NCBI GenBank assembly: GCA_024734495.1
Contig: JALMQS010000405.1
Location: 124,001-188,000, forward strand
Reading direction: 5' to 3'
Length of the DNA stretch: 64,000 nt
DNA from: Forficula auricularia
Lineage: Eukaryota; Arthropoda; Insecta; Dermaptera; Forficulidae
Position 1 is the first letter of the stretch; every line of letters begins with the position of its first letter. The translations under genes and the position numbers were made by a program. Shown piece by piece: positions 32,755 to 43,185 of this stretch. Below the pieces are notes generated by a model, which did not search any database, was not told the origin of the DNA, and was given only the letters and a program-made list of their open reading frames with translations.

Positions 32755-33400
32755 AAAAAGTGGAACACTTAGAAAAATTTAGTTTTTTCAAATAGTCCAG
32801 GCAAATTAGGTGAAAAAATGGCATAAACAGGAAATATTTCCTGTTAAAGATTTTATTGCTGGAATACCTTTATTGGTACTCCAATATTACTACCCTAAGT
32901 TTTCCCACCAAATCAGTGTTGTGGACATTTTTCTATGCGCCTCAAAATGAGAAAATTTCGGAGTTTTTTTAGATTTTCTTGAATAACTCTAAAACTGCTT
33001 ATCAAATCAAAAAAATATCCATTAGATAAATTAAAGGTCTTTAAATTACGCGTAAAATAATAACAATTTCATCTATTTAGGTTAAATGGAACCTGTGCTT
33101 AGCGCCTGTCAAAAAACAATCCCCGGGATCATTTTGAATATCCCAAAAACTCGTACTTTTTTCGATTTTTCCCCATTTCGACCATGAAAGAGAACATTTA
33201 CGACAAAGACGACTCTATAAATTTTTAAACTAGATTAAATTTGCTACAATTTAAACAAACAAAGTTTCATCTTATTTGGATAATAGCAACCTGTGCCGCA
33301 ATGAGGTTGAAGTTTGCAGTGTTTCCTTCATAAAATGAAAACCACTCATCCTAGAAACTTGATTCCTATCTCATTGTCTAGGGAATTTTGTAGACTTAAT
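32755..33400 (-). repeat. Rep-A copy
   Basis: Full module from 'gtccaggcaaattaggtgaa' through 'cgcctcaaaatgagaaaatt', 'cttgaataactctaaaac', 'acctgtgccgcaatgaggtt' to 'cctatctcattgtctaggga'. Confidence 0.8.
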
Positions 33401-33973
33401 CGTTTATTTGGACCACTTTTTTGTTAAAATTCTTATATTTATAGATATTCAGCATTTAAAGAAAAATCATTGTAAAACAATTTTTTAAATTTAAATTTTA
33501 TTGATATTTTTCTTGTGTTATGTTGGTATGTAAAATTTGAATGTTATATTGGTACATATGATTTAGATGTTAAAAATTGTGATCACTCGTTCAATTATTA
33601 TTAGTTTTAACTTGTAAACTCCTGATGATGGACTTATTAGTTGATATATTGAGTTTGTATAAACCTCTTTGAGTTTTATTTCATTCACTGTGAAACTACA
33701 CACCCTTTACTTTATTAAATAATAAATAAGATCTAGACGAGTGAATTTAAAACATTTTTTATTAAAAAAAAAACTATTCATTTTAGGTATAGGGAATATT
33801 TAATAAACTTTTATTGGATTTTTATGTAGAATTTAAAAATACTAAAATTTATGCCATGTTCTATTTAAAAAAAAAAAATGAGTATTAACAACGCCAGCGC
33901 CTCTCTGGGGGGTAAAAGCAAACAAACAAGATGGCCAATAATAGTTTTTTGGAAATCTTTCAACTGTCAATAT
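33401..33973. other. AT-rich, possible PLE-end scrap
   Basis: At 33615-33665 'ctcctgatgatggacttatt' then 'agttgatatattgag' resembles the terminal non-coding motif of PLEs, without further support. No gene. Confidence 0.35.
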
Positions 33974-34635
33974 TGTAGGGATTATTCTAGGTGGCTTAAA
34001 CCAGGTGAAGAAAGACTCAAGTATTTTCAATAATAATGGTTTATTAGATGCTTTTCAATAATAATAATATAACAAATGCTTTAATATGAAACTGGAGATG
34101 TTCATGTATCGTGTCTTGAGTAGAAATAAACTGTCAACTTGAACTTGGGATTTTAACACTGATAAACTTAAAACTGATTCTTTACACACACTGCTGATAT
34201 AACTGATAAAACTGTTCGTGTCGGAGGGGTAATCGTAACTGCCTTGAAGCTTGGGGTAATCGAAACTGATTTGAAATAATGCGAGGCAATCTTTATACAC
34301 GTAATGAGAATATCTTAGGAGGGTCGTGATTCGCTGAACGTACCATGCGGCGACGATTTTGACTTGGGAGTGAGGGGGCGTGCGTGCGCAACTGGAGGGG
34401 GAGCTAGCTCTTCGCTGGAGGGGGTCGAACGGGCGCAGAATGGGGTGGCAGCGCCACTCGAGGAGCGCCTGGCCACTTGGGGGGCTGCGTGGAAATCTTA
34501 CTGAGACTTGGCAATGAAAAGGCCGTGAAGATCTGCTAAGCTCCTGCTCGGATTGACGGAAGCGCGAGGTGGCTGGAATCAGGGCGGTGTCATGGTGCGT
34601 AGGACCAGGGCAAGTTGGCTTGGCTGGATCCCACA
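33974..34635 (-). mobile_element. Solo LTR, probably Ty3/gypsy
   Basis: 662 bp with ends TGTGGGATCC (minus 5') and ATCCCTACA (minus 3'), flanked by the 4-bp duplication ATAT. It has the order of an LTR: a GC-rich U3, a TATA box 'gtataaag' (34292-34299), then AATAAA (34040-34045) near the 3' end. No second LTR or internal region is nearby, so it probably arose by LTR-LTR recombination. The 193-codon frame across it is not a gene. Confidence 0.75.
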
Positions 34636-34826
34636 ATATTATTTTTGGTTAAGGGAACAATTTTGACAAGTAACATATAATTTTATTTACTGTTTTAATA
34701 CCTATTCTATAATTTTTTGCATTTTCAATTTATTTTCAAAACTATTATTATTTGAAGCATAAGAGTTAAGTCACAGCAACGCGTGGTCGGGTCAGCTATT
34801 ATCTATATAAATTTTAACCATAAAAC

Positions 34827-34875
34827 GAGACGCACCCCGCCAGGGGCTAGGTGACACCGGGCCAAAGTCCGCTAG
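34827..34875 (+). mobile_element. Helitron-like 3' terminus
   Basis: GAGACGCACCCCGCCAGGGG to a short GC hairpin, ending GTCCGCTAG followed by T. The CTAG end and A/T target agree with Helitron 3' ends. Just after it a reversed Rep-D piece begins (34890-34925). Confidence 0.4.
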
Positions 34876-35064
34876 TATTAAATACAAGAGAGGACCCAGG
34901 TGTATTGTAAAGTCATGTGGATGGCCACATCAGTTTATTTTTCTTTTAAATTCTGAAACATTTGGATTTTTAATAGTAAATACTTACGTTTCTAGATAGT
35001 TTTCTATAAAAGATTTTACATTTATTTATATACAATTAAAAAATCAATAATATTTTGTTCAATA

Positions 35065-35213
35065 TACCCAGACAGAAATGAATCTTGCAGCAATGTTGCA
35101 GCAATATTCCTATGTCCGCCTCTGAAATTTGCACCAACCTTGCAGCAATATTGCAGCAACATTGCCAATGTTGCAGGAACATTTCGGGAATGTTCCCTTA
35201 TTCTGTCTGGGTA
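35065..35213. mobile_element. 149-bp TIR MITE
   Basis: TACCCAGACAGAA and TTCTGTCTGGGTA at the ends, flanked by ATA on both sides. Interior with repeated 'ttgcagcaatattgcagcaa'-like words. Confidence 0.7.
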
Positions 35214-35493
35214 ATAACATATTGTATGTAAAAAAAACATAAATAAATTATTAAACTTACACAAAACTTATTTTTGAGTGCTTAAAAAAAAAATTCTTCT
35301 TTCTAAATATTTCTTCATTATATATAATAACACAGATAGTTTGATCATTTTTTATAATAAATTTTTCATAAATTTCTATTCTCAAAAATCTGAAAACCAC
35401 CAAAGAGTAAACTTATATTAATATGAAATCAATTTATTGCTTAGTCAATTTTATATGTATTATACCCTTGAAGGAGACAATAAAAGAGTGTGC

Positions 35494-35885
35494 CTTCTGT
35501 TGGAATTATAAATTTTATAACGAGACTATAGTAAAAAAAAAAAAAATAGTATTTTCGAATCGTTAGAAATTTTAAAATCATACAATAATTAACCAAAAAA
35601 ATTCTTAAATCGAAAAATAGAAATTCCCGAAATCTTTATTTTAAAAATAGCCGCTCAAATAAAAACTTCATGAACGCCACCTACAGCCAAAATAATAAAA
35701 CAAGTATAAATTTCAATTCTTAACTTGGCCACCCTGAACAATGCTTAACCTAACCACATGAAAAATTTTATTTTTCATTCATAAATTAATTCCTGTGAAT
35801 CCATTGTAATAGACTGATGAAGAGGGCAAAGCCCTCGAAACTATAGTCTCGTTATAAATAAATAAAATTTATAATTCCAGCAGAA
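35494..35885. mobile_element. PLE-related element with inverted ends
   Basis: 'ttctgttggaattataaatt', 'ttataacgagactatagt' on the left is inverted on the right ('actatagtctcgttataa', 'ttataattccagcagaa'). A 'ctgatgaagagggcaaagcc', 'ctcgaaactatagtc' segment (35814-35848) just inside the right end is the PLE-type terminal motif. There is no coding part. Confidence 0.5.
35814..35848 (+). ncRNA. Hammerhead-ribozyme-like motif
   Basis: CTGATGA, then a perfect six-pair stem GAGGGC/GCCCTC with AAA loop, then GAAAC and ACTATAGTC. PLE termini are known to carry hammerhead ribozymes with this core. One unpaired A after CTGATGA and a very short stem III make activity uncertain. Confidence 0.35.
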
Positions 35886-35904
35886 AACTTTCAATTTAAT
35901 GTAT

Positions 35905-36357
35905 TATACCCGCTGGTCCATTTAAATAATATTGTACAGAATTTGATTGAGTTTTTTCAAAAGGTCTAGAATTTTCAATTTTTGACCCCCCCCCCCCCTT
36001 TTTGGGAGTTTTTTTTAGAATTTCTTTAGAGAAAAGTTATCAGAAATCAATTTTCTTTACAACTTTGCTTCTCTCAGAATTAGCAGTGAAGTAATATTTT
36101 AGAAGCTATTTGATAATTTACCATCACGTCACAAACCCCTTTTGGGGTAAAAATATCATATTTAAGTTAGCAAACATCTGATAAAAATACCTCCGGCCGT
36201 TTTTATGCCAATTGCGAAGAAAATTTCCGCAGGCAGACAAAAATTTTGATGGGTATGTTTTATTCGATAACTTTGCTTGAAACGTGTACAACCAAAATTT
36301 GGAAGAATTTTGGACAGAAGGACAGACAAATACTTAATTTTAAATAATATATACACA
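35905..36357 (+). repeat. Rep-B unit and its 3' extension
   Basis: One Rep-B unit with C run (35987-35998) followed by 'ccccttttggggtaaaaatat', 'taactttgcttgaaacgtgt' and 'cagacaaaaatttt'. The same extension follows Rep-B at 45690-46060, showing that minisatellite and extension are one element type. Confidence 0.7.
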
Positions 36358-37239
36358 TACAGTGTCCCGCATCACAACGATAAACTGTGAATAGGGGATA
36401 GGCCCGTTTATGACGATCCAAAACAAAAAAAAAAAAAATTTAATAAAAGCCTCAAAAAGTTTTCTAGTTATAGGCATTTTTTTTTTGAAAATACTGAAAA
36501 TCGCTACCCTGGCCTAAATAATGAGATGCTGTGGCTACAAATTTACATATTTTATTATTCTAATTTTTGTTACGCAATCCTGAATAATTCTTCTATTGCC
36601 CAGAATTCAAAATAAAACCATAAGTACTATACTTTTGGAGAAAAAAATATTTTTGCCAGATTTAAGTTTACAATGTATCCTACATTGTAGGCAAAATAAA
36701 TTTAAAAGAAACACAATTCATGAACGGAGTTATTTTTTTTTTTTGGGATTTAAATTCAAAAAAAGAGAAAGTCTAATTTAATCAATGTTAATCCATAAAA
36801 CAGAGAAAAATATATTATTAATAAAATTTATTTATTTTTTTCATTTAAATTCACAATAAAATGTATATTTTGAGAAATGTTTCGAGAAATGACAATCGGG
36901 ATAGATTAAGATCTCAGGAAGAGTCGGTCAATGAGCGAATGAAGGAGCATAATGGAATTCTTAGAACAAAATCCCCAGACAAGCAGAACAAGAGAATAAA
37001 ATTCGATTCACCAATCAGGATATCAGATCCGAGCACATGATCTCAAATGGACAGCATGGAGGGAAAAGAAGGGAGAAATCTTGTAAAAAAGAGAGAGAGC
37101 TCACATCACTATGATATCATTACTATTCTTTGCTATATTATAAAACATATACTATCATATATACATTACTATACATTACCATTCTGATATATACTATTAT
37201 ACACTACTTTCTATGATATACATTACTATTCATTATATA

Positions 37240-38219
37240 CGAGGAGGAGTTGAAAAATAAGTTTCCCCTGTCGACTGTGGTCAGAGTTGTGTATGAAAGT
37301 CAAAAAATAGAATGAGACACATAAGATATAACAAACCTTTATTTTTCCACATAGGTACCAAGTACATTGAGACATTTGTCATATCGCTTAATAAGCTTCA
37401 AAAGCCCTCCAGGAAAAAAATCAGGGCTTTGCATACGGAAGAAGCGTGTTCAACGCTTGTTTCACTTCCGTATTGCTTCCAAAGCGCCTTCCCCGAGATT
37501 TGTCTTCAAAGCCGGAAACAGATGGAAGTCGCTTGGTGCGAGATCAGGACTGTATGGCGGATGGTGTAAGCGCTCCCAACCAAGAGTTGCAATATGGTTT
37601 TGCGTTGCCCTCGCCGAATGTGGTGTGGCATTGTCATCCAACAGCAGAAAGCCAGATGTGAGAAGGCCAGGCCGCTTTTTCCGAATCGCCTCTTTCAATT
37701 TCGACAGGGTGTTACAGTAGCGCGTAGCATTGATGGTTCCAACCTCCAAAAAGTCCAGCAACAAAACTCCTTGGGCGTCCCAGAAAACTGTGAGGAGCAC
37801 TTTACCTGCAGAGGGAGTTGTCTTGAACTTCTTTCGGACAGGTGATGACGGATGTTTCCACTCCATAGATGCGGCCTTCGATTCTGGCGTGAAATGGTGG
37901 ACCCACGCACTGCAACAGCGCCATCTGCTTGATTTGCAACGACCTCTACCCAATGGTGTATCGGTGACTTGCGCGTTTTCCTGCTGTGTCGCCTTTCGCC
38001 CATAGCCGTTCAACGCTTCTTCCATATGCAAAGCCCTGAATTTTTCTTGGAGGACTTTTTGAAGCTTATCAAGCGATATGACAAATGTCTCAACGTACTC
38101 GTACGAGAATAATAAAATAAAGGTATGTCATATCTTTAATGTCTCATTCTATTTTTTGACTTTCATACACAACTCTGACCACAGTCGACAGGGGAAACTT
38201 ATTTTTCAACTCCTCCTCG
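37240..38219 (-). mobile_element. Mariner-like element, internally deleted, 980 bp
   Basis: TIRs of about 80 bp (CGAGGAGGAGTTGAAAAATA and its inverse) flanked by TA (37238-37239, 38220-38221). The inner TIR parts include 'gtcgactgtggtcagagttg'. Full mariners are ~1.3 kb, so about 300 bp are missing. Confidence 0.9.
37462..38031 (-). pseudogene. Mariner transposase, missing N-terminal part and first catalytic Asp
   Basis: 189 codons. VHHFTPESKAASMEWKHPSS and LLTVFWDAQGVLLLDFLE are the mariner catalytic region; LLLDDNATPHSA holds the second catalytic Asp and PPYSPDLAPSDFHLFPALK the third (DD34D). In active mariners the first Asp lies in 'GDETWVHHF'; here the residues before VHHF are RCCSAW, so the motif was removed by the internal deletion. 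The preceding residues (MHMEEALNGYGRK...) are out-of-context sequence. The helix-turn-helix DNA-binding domain is lost. Non-functional. Confidence 0.88.
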
Positions 38220-38221
38220 TA

Positions 38222-39054
38222 CATATTATACTATTGAATACTATTACCAGTATATATATACTACTCACTATATATACATTAATATATTATATTATTAGTA
38301 TATTACACGCTCTATCACGCTCTCTCTACCTATAAGTCACCATCCCATTCATTATACCATATGCCGAGGAGATTGCCATTGGTATAATCTACATGTCGAC
38401 TGCCAGTGGAAGTCGGAGACTCCAGCAATTCCTCTAATATCTTTAAGAAGAAACTGCAAGTGCTGGTCTGGCCAAGACCTTTTGTCCGCCTCTGATTGGA
38501 TTCACGACCATTGTACCAATATTTGCTTACAATCTCAATACCTGAGCAACTCTACAATCTTGAAACATTTCTAAGTTTATCCATTTCATTTTTTTATATA
38601 TTAATTTTCTTCTTTTACTGATATAAATAAATTGTCATATATTTAATCTCTGGTTCTATCATTCTTTCGAGTACAACCTTAAAGAAAAATTTAATTCATC
38701 TCCTTTAATAGTTAAAACCCCTTACCTACCTTTCCCAAAATCCATTAAACCCCTTTAGTATTTCAATTATTATTTTATTCTTTATTTTCTTATTTTTTTT
38801 ATATTTGATAATATCTATATTTAAAATTTAAAATCAGTAAATTCACAATAGCCAATTTAAGACAAAGAGAGTCACACTGAGTTACACCACCGCGAAGCAG
38901 ATCCATTATAGCGTAAAACAAAGTAAGTATTTCTTACAAGTAAAACATATTAAAATTATTTTCAAATATATTAATAGCTCAATAACCTATTAAAAGTTTT
39001 AAAAAATTTTCATCAACTAAGATTCACCTTTATTATAAAAAAAGTCTAGTAAAC
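38222..39054. other. No gene recognised
   Basis: TA-rich block (38222-38330), then AT-rich sequence without coding signal, inside the 36360-39818 element. Confidence 0.45.
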
Positions 39055-39515
39055 AAGCATGGCAAGTTATTTAAAATTATTTGGCCCATTTAGTCAAAAT
39101 TTCAAAATGGTACAACTCTTATTTGTACTTCCTTCTTTAGAAAAAATAAAAATATTGATATTTTTTTGGCAAAATTAGCTAATTTAATATCATATTTTGT
39201 TAATGTTTTTTTATTTAATTTGTTAATCAATTATGTCGTATCTTAATTGATCTAATCTTTGGCTATTAATGTCATTATTATTAATTAGCTATTATAGTAT
39301 TAATGTCTATAATAGCCAAAGATTAGATCAATTAAGATTCGACATAATTGATTAACATATTAAATAAAAAAACTATCAAAATATGTTTTTAAATTAGCTA
39401 ATTTTGACAAAAAAATATCAATATTTTTTTTTTTTAAGAAGGAAGAACAAATAAGTGCTGTACCATTTTGAAATTTCGACTAAATGGGCCAAATTTTTAA
39501 ATAACTTACCATGCT
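39055..39515. repeat. 461-bp long hairpin
   Basis: Arms of about 215 bp: 'aagcatggcaagttatttaa' pairs with 'ttaaataacttaccatgcta', and 'gatctaatctttggctatta' pairs with 'taatagccaaagattagatc' around a short loop near 39280. Probably a fold-back MITE or a source of double-stranded RNA. Confidence 0.8.
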
Positions 39516-40251
39516 AGAATATTAGACTGTTTTTTAAATTAAAGATGATTAATCCAAAAGTATAGTACTTATGGTATTATTTTGAATTCTGGTAAATAGC
39601 AGGATTATACCGGATTGCGTAACAAAAATTAGAATAATAAAATATGTAAATTTGTAGCCACAGCATCTTGATATTTAGGGCAGGGTAGAGATTTTCAGCA
39701 TTGTCAAAAAAATACCTATAATTCGAAAACTATAAGACTATTATTAAAAAAAAAATTTAGGTTCTAGACTGTCGTAAACTGGCCTATCTCCTTATCGTTG
39801 TGATACGGGACACCCTGTATATACCGGGTGAGTTTTTTATCTTGAGACAGTCTTATAACTCAAAAACAATGCATTATATGAAAAAAAAGTTTCAAATAAA
39901 AGTCTATTTATATCAGGGGGGAAACTAAACTACGCTATTGTTTGTCGACCTAGAACAAGCTTTCACATGGGTATTTCGAGGACAAGTTCTGTTTTTTAAA
40001 TGGAAACCTATAAGTTTCTGTACATATTCTGAATCTACGGCAAAAACTGAACAACTTTTATAAGAACTATTTTTTTATACAACATCAAATAAACAAAAAT
40101 ATTAAATCAATTAGATCTCAAAAAAATCTTAATAATTATTTTTGACAATTATTCAACTTAATTATCAAATGATTAAATAATTAATTATTAAATAAATATT
40201 TATTAAATCGAAAAGTCACAACAATGAAAATAAGTGTTTATTTACTTCATT

Positions 40252-40514
40252 CATGAGCGGATCCAGGGGGGCGATGGGGGCATCCGCCCCCCCCCCAAAG
40301 CATTGGAGATCAGCATTTTTTATATGTTTATTTTCTTTTTTTATAACATTAAATTTTAAAATTGAAGAAAATAAAGTTCTATGTGGGGGGGGGGGCGACT
40401 CTGACCCCCCCCCCCGCTAGGACAATTCGATCGCGACATACTTCCGAGATCAAAAGTAGATCTTATATACCGGAGACCGCCCCCCCCCAAATCAGAGGTC
40501 TGGATCCGCGCCTG
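40252..40514 (-). mobile_element. hAT MITE, 263 bp, perfect TSD
   Basis: CATGAGCGGATCCAGG at the left and CTGGATCCGCGCCTG at the right, flanked by ACTTCATT on both sides (40244-40251, 40515-40522). The interior has several C/G homopolymers and 'ttcgatcgcgacatacttcc'. Confidence 0.9.
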
Positions 40515-40559
40515 ACTTCATTATACGTAGGTACACAGATTTAAGAGATTATTTTCTAT

Positions 40560-41175
40560 TAAAAAAGTTTATTTCTCCTGTCAATCCAGTAGATATTGTA
40601 TTGCCATAATAAAAATGGAGCATTTTTTGTTGAAGACAGAATTGAAATGTTCTTAATTTATGTGGTGAATGTGGAAGAAGTGTTATGGGTTATGGCTGCC
40701 ATTGAAATGGATGCCGAGCGTTTTCCTGATATGAATACACCCTCACAACAGGCGAGGATCCAGACCTCTGATTTGGGGGGGGGGGGCGGTCACCGGTTTA
40801 TAAGATCTACTTTTGATCTCGGAAGTGTGTCGCGATCGAATTGTCCAAGCGGGGGGGGGGGGGGGCACATAGAACTTTATTTTCTTCAATTTTAAAATTT
40901 TATGTTATAAAAAAAAAAAAATTAAATAAACATATAAAAAATGTTGATCTCCAATGCTTGGGGGGGGGGGGGGGGGCGGTCACCCCCATCGCCCCCCTGA
41001 ATCCGCGCATCCCTCACAAGCTTCATTTTATCGGGTTGTTAATCTATTTAAAAAATAAAATAAAAATGTATAGGCTACAAAGAAACTTAAAATGCCAAAA
41101 TAACAAAATTGGAACTGGAATTCACCCAGAAGAGTTGCAACAACACTCTGGAATGTCTCAGAACAGTGTCGAAAA
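40560..41175 (+). pseudogene. Tc1/mariner-like transposase N-terminal remnant of Rep-E
   Basis: The frame at 40596 reads MFLIYVVNVEEVLWVMAAIE, then MDAERFPDMNTPS, resembling the 'M..IYGECR.N...A...YAERFP.R..PS' N-terminal motif of a family of insect transposases. After the MITE at 40749-41011 the match resumes (ASFYRVV-like), then ELQQHSGMSQNSVEKLL, which fits the second helix-turn-helix. Nothing of a DDE domain remains. It lies between the two Rep-E TIRs, so it probably belonged to this element. Family assignment is by motif only. Confidence 0.5.
40749..41011 (+). mobile_element. hAT MITE, 263 bp, perfect TSD, opposite orientation
   Basis: CAGGCGAGGATCCAGACC to CTGAATCCGCGCATC, flanked by CCTCACAA (40741-40748, 41012-41019). 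Same family and length as the copy at 40252-40514. It interrupts the transposase remnant. Confidence 0.9.
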
Positions 41176-41483
41176 ATTATTAATTATTATTCAATTATTT
41201 ATTTAATAATTAAATATTTGATCATTATTAATTGATAATTAAGTTAAATGATTGTTAAAAATAATTATTAGGATTTTTTTGGAGATCTAATTGATTTAAT
41301 AATTTTGATTATTTGATGTCGTATAAAAACTAGTTCTAATAAAAGTTGTTCAGTTTTTTAGGTAGAATAAGTAGAAGAAAAGAAAAATATAGGTTTCCAT
41401 TTGAAAAACAGAAATTGACATTGAAATACCCATGAAATCTTGTTCTACATCGACAAACAATAGCGTAGTTTAGTTTCCCCCTT

Positions 41484-41568
41484 CCCAGGTAACACACAAT
41501 ATCCTCAGAATATTCTAAGAAGATTTAAATGTCCTTAGAATATTCTTAGGATATTGTGGTTACCTGGG
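41484..41568. mobile_element. 85-bp hairpin MITE
   Basis: CCCAGGTAAC to GTTACCTGGG with inner 'caatatcct...aggatattg' pairing, inserted in the Rep-E TIR between 'gtttccccc' and 'tgatattaataaac', where the other Rep-E copies are continuous. Confidence 0.8.
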
Positions 41569-41614
41569 TTGATATTAATAAACTTTTATTTGAAACTTTT
41601 TTTGAGTTATAAGA

Positions 41615-42489
41615 TATTATAATTACTCTCGACCTAGACAAACTGAATAAATGGGGCTCTCAAAATTTAGTCAACTTTAATTCAAATAAGACTCAATGTT
41701 GTCTAATTTCTAGGCGCGAAAATAGAGATTTCCCTGATATTCACTTCGATTCGAATACCCTGAAAATGTGTGACAGCCTATCCATGTTGGGCGTCTCTAT
41801 CGCATCTGACCTGTCTTGGAATGAACACATCTCCTCTGTGGCGAAATCTGCAGCAAGGAAGATTGGCTTCTTATTCAGGTCAAAGCGATTTTACAAACCC
41901 CCACAACTTCTCACCATCTACAAGGCCCAAATCCGCCCCTGTCTCGAATACGGCTCTCATCTGTGGAGAGGAGCCTCAAAATATTCTCTTGCTACCCTTG
42001 ATGCAATTCAGAAACGAGCCGTCAGGCTAATTGACGATTCTACCCTCACCGACTCCCTCGACTCGCTGGCTCATCGAAGAGATGTCTCCGCCCTTTCCCT
42101 TTTCTATAGATACTATCACGGCAGGTGCTCTGATGAGATAAAATCAATAATTCCCCCCAAAGCATGCTTTGCACGCAGCACACGTTTTGCCGACTCCCAA
42201 CACTCTTTCGCGGTCAAATTAGAAAAGTGCCGGACCACTTCATTCGCAAATTCATATATCCCCATGACTTCAAGAAACTGGAACTCTCTCCCAGCCTCTA
42301 TCTTTCCCAGCACCTATGATCTTCAAACCTTCAAAACCAGGGTGCATAGACACCTACGTCTACACCCTCTCACTTAAACAACTTTCCCTTCTCTTCGGTA
42401 ATGCAAGGGTCTTTCGAGATCCATAGGGGCTACATCTTTACTGGTGCACCCCTTCTTGCATTCGATTGCATTAAAAAAAAAAAAAAAAA
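41615..42489 (+). pseudogene. CR1/jockey-type LINE 3' fragment with TSD
   Basis: Inserted in the Rep-E TIR with the TSD ATAAGA (41609-41614, 42490-42495) and an ~18-nt poly(A). The frame (best from 41640; ATG at 41766, stop 42377) shows LNKWGSQNLVNFNSNKTQ, LGVSIASDLSWNEHISSV, YKAQIRPCLEYGSHLWRG, IQKRAVRLI and ending SRNWNSLPASIFPSTYDLQTF. This is the region after the catalytic RT motifs ('N..KT', 'LG..', 'Y....RP.LEY', 'WN.LP'). Palm motifs and the endonuclease are absent through 5' truncation. The frame is intact, so the insertion may be fairly young. Confidence 0.85.
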
Positions 42490-42552
42490 ATAAGAGTGTC
42501 TCAAGATAAAAAAAACTCTCCCGGTAGATAGATAGATATATTGGGACATATA

Positions 42553-42963
42553 TTAATAAATGTAGGTTATAGGATCGCTACCCTGGTTGGTCCAATGCAA
42601 AACAGACGATCGTCTAAAACAATTGCCGGAATATCGCTCTGGATTGGGCAATTCCAGGAAAGTGGCGATTTCTTTGGGCAGCTGGCCCATCCGATTGATT
42701 CCGATAGGCTGTTTCGTGCAACATCCTCTATGATATGTCAGGAAAAATCGAGGATGCGTTGTCTGTTCTGGCCTAAGACTTGCATATTTTTGTATCAAGT
42801 TTATCCAATGCTGGTTCGTTATTTCAAATGATCTTGGTACATTTGTTTTCGTATTAAGCACCGTTACACGCACAGTATCCGTTTTGTACTCAATGTCATC
42901 GATTGTGATATTAATCAGATCATGCACCCTGCAGCCGCCACAATAGCCCATTATGAGCGCAAT
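42553..42963 (-). pseudogene. Crypton-like tyrosine recombinase, exon 2 (catalytic part)
   Basis: The minus strand shows 'ttttattttag' and then ATTGCG at 42963, a good 3' splice site; the frame continues IALIMGYCGGCRVHDLINIT, IDDIEYKTDTVRVTV. 'GGCRVHDL' carries the first catalytic Arg; later LPNPERYSGNCFRRSS matches the 'Y(T/S)GHxFRRS' box of Crypton recombinases with His replaced by Asn and the Arg kept. The frame stops at 42553 before the catalytic Tyr region; the Rep-E transposon begins 27 bp further on. It joins in phase 0 to exon 1 at 48374. With the His changed and the Tyr missing, it should be inactive unless an exon further left exists. Confidence 0.7.
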
Positions 42964-43029
42964 CTAAAATAAATAAAATAGAAACCGTTTTATAGATATT
43001 TGTAGGACTACAATATTAGTGTCTGATCC

Positions 43030-43185
43030 ACAGAGAATGCTTACATTGTGTGCCCTCCATCCAGTGGCGGATTTTCGAACAGTAGAACGAGGCGCTCGCC
43101 TAGGGTTTCACAAATCAAGGGGCGCTCTCAAAAAAAAAAAAAATTGTTGAATTATAATTTTTTCTAAAATTCTTCCAAAACTTAA
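43030..43185. other. Short repeat remnant, no gene seen
   Basis: 'ccagtggcggattttcgaac' (43061) looks like a hAT-type terminus but has no partner. A 15-A run at 43129 follows. Confidence 0.35.

Larger units (their letters stand above)
36360..39818. mobile_element. TIR transposon with ~285-bp TIRs and nested insertions
   Basis: 36360-36640 (CAGTGTCCCGCATCACAACG...) is inverted at 39545-39818 (...CGTTGTGATACGGGACACCCTG), flanked by TA. It contains a mariner (37240-38219) and a large hairpin (39055-39515), plus AT-rich filler. No own transposase is recognised. Its right end is separated from Rep-E by only TATATA. Confidence 0.7.
39824..42524. mobile_element. Rep-E TIR transposon with four nested insertions
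   Basis: Left TIR 39824-40243 (CCGGGTGAGTTTTTTATCTT) is inverted at 41180-41614 plus 42496-42524 (...AAACTCTCCCGG), flanked by TA. The interior holds transposase remnants (40560-41175). Insertions inside: hAT MITEs at 40252 and 40749, an 85-bp hairpin at 41484 and a CR1-like LINE at 41615. Solo Rep-E ends are at 9365-9684 and 46120-46536. Confidence 0.8.

Noticed and set aside
34055..34636. 193-codon minus frame
   Set aside because: It coincides with the solo LTR, which has ends, TSD, TATA and AATAAA. The protein has no recognisable domain.
37312..38005. Plus-strand frames in the mariner
   Set aside because: Antisense shadows of the transposase pseudogene.
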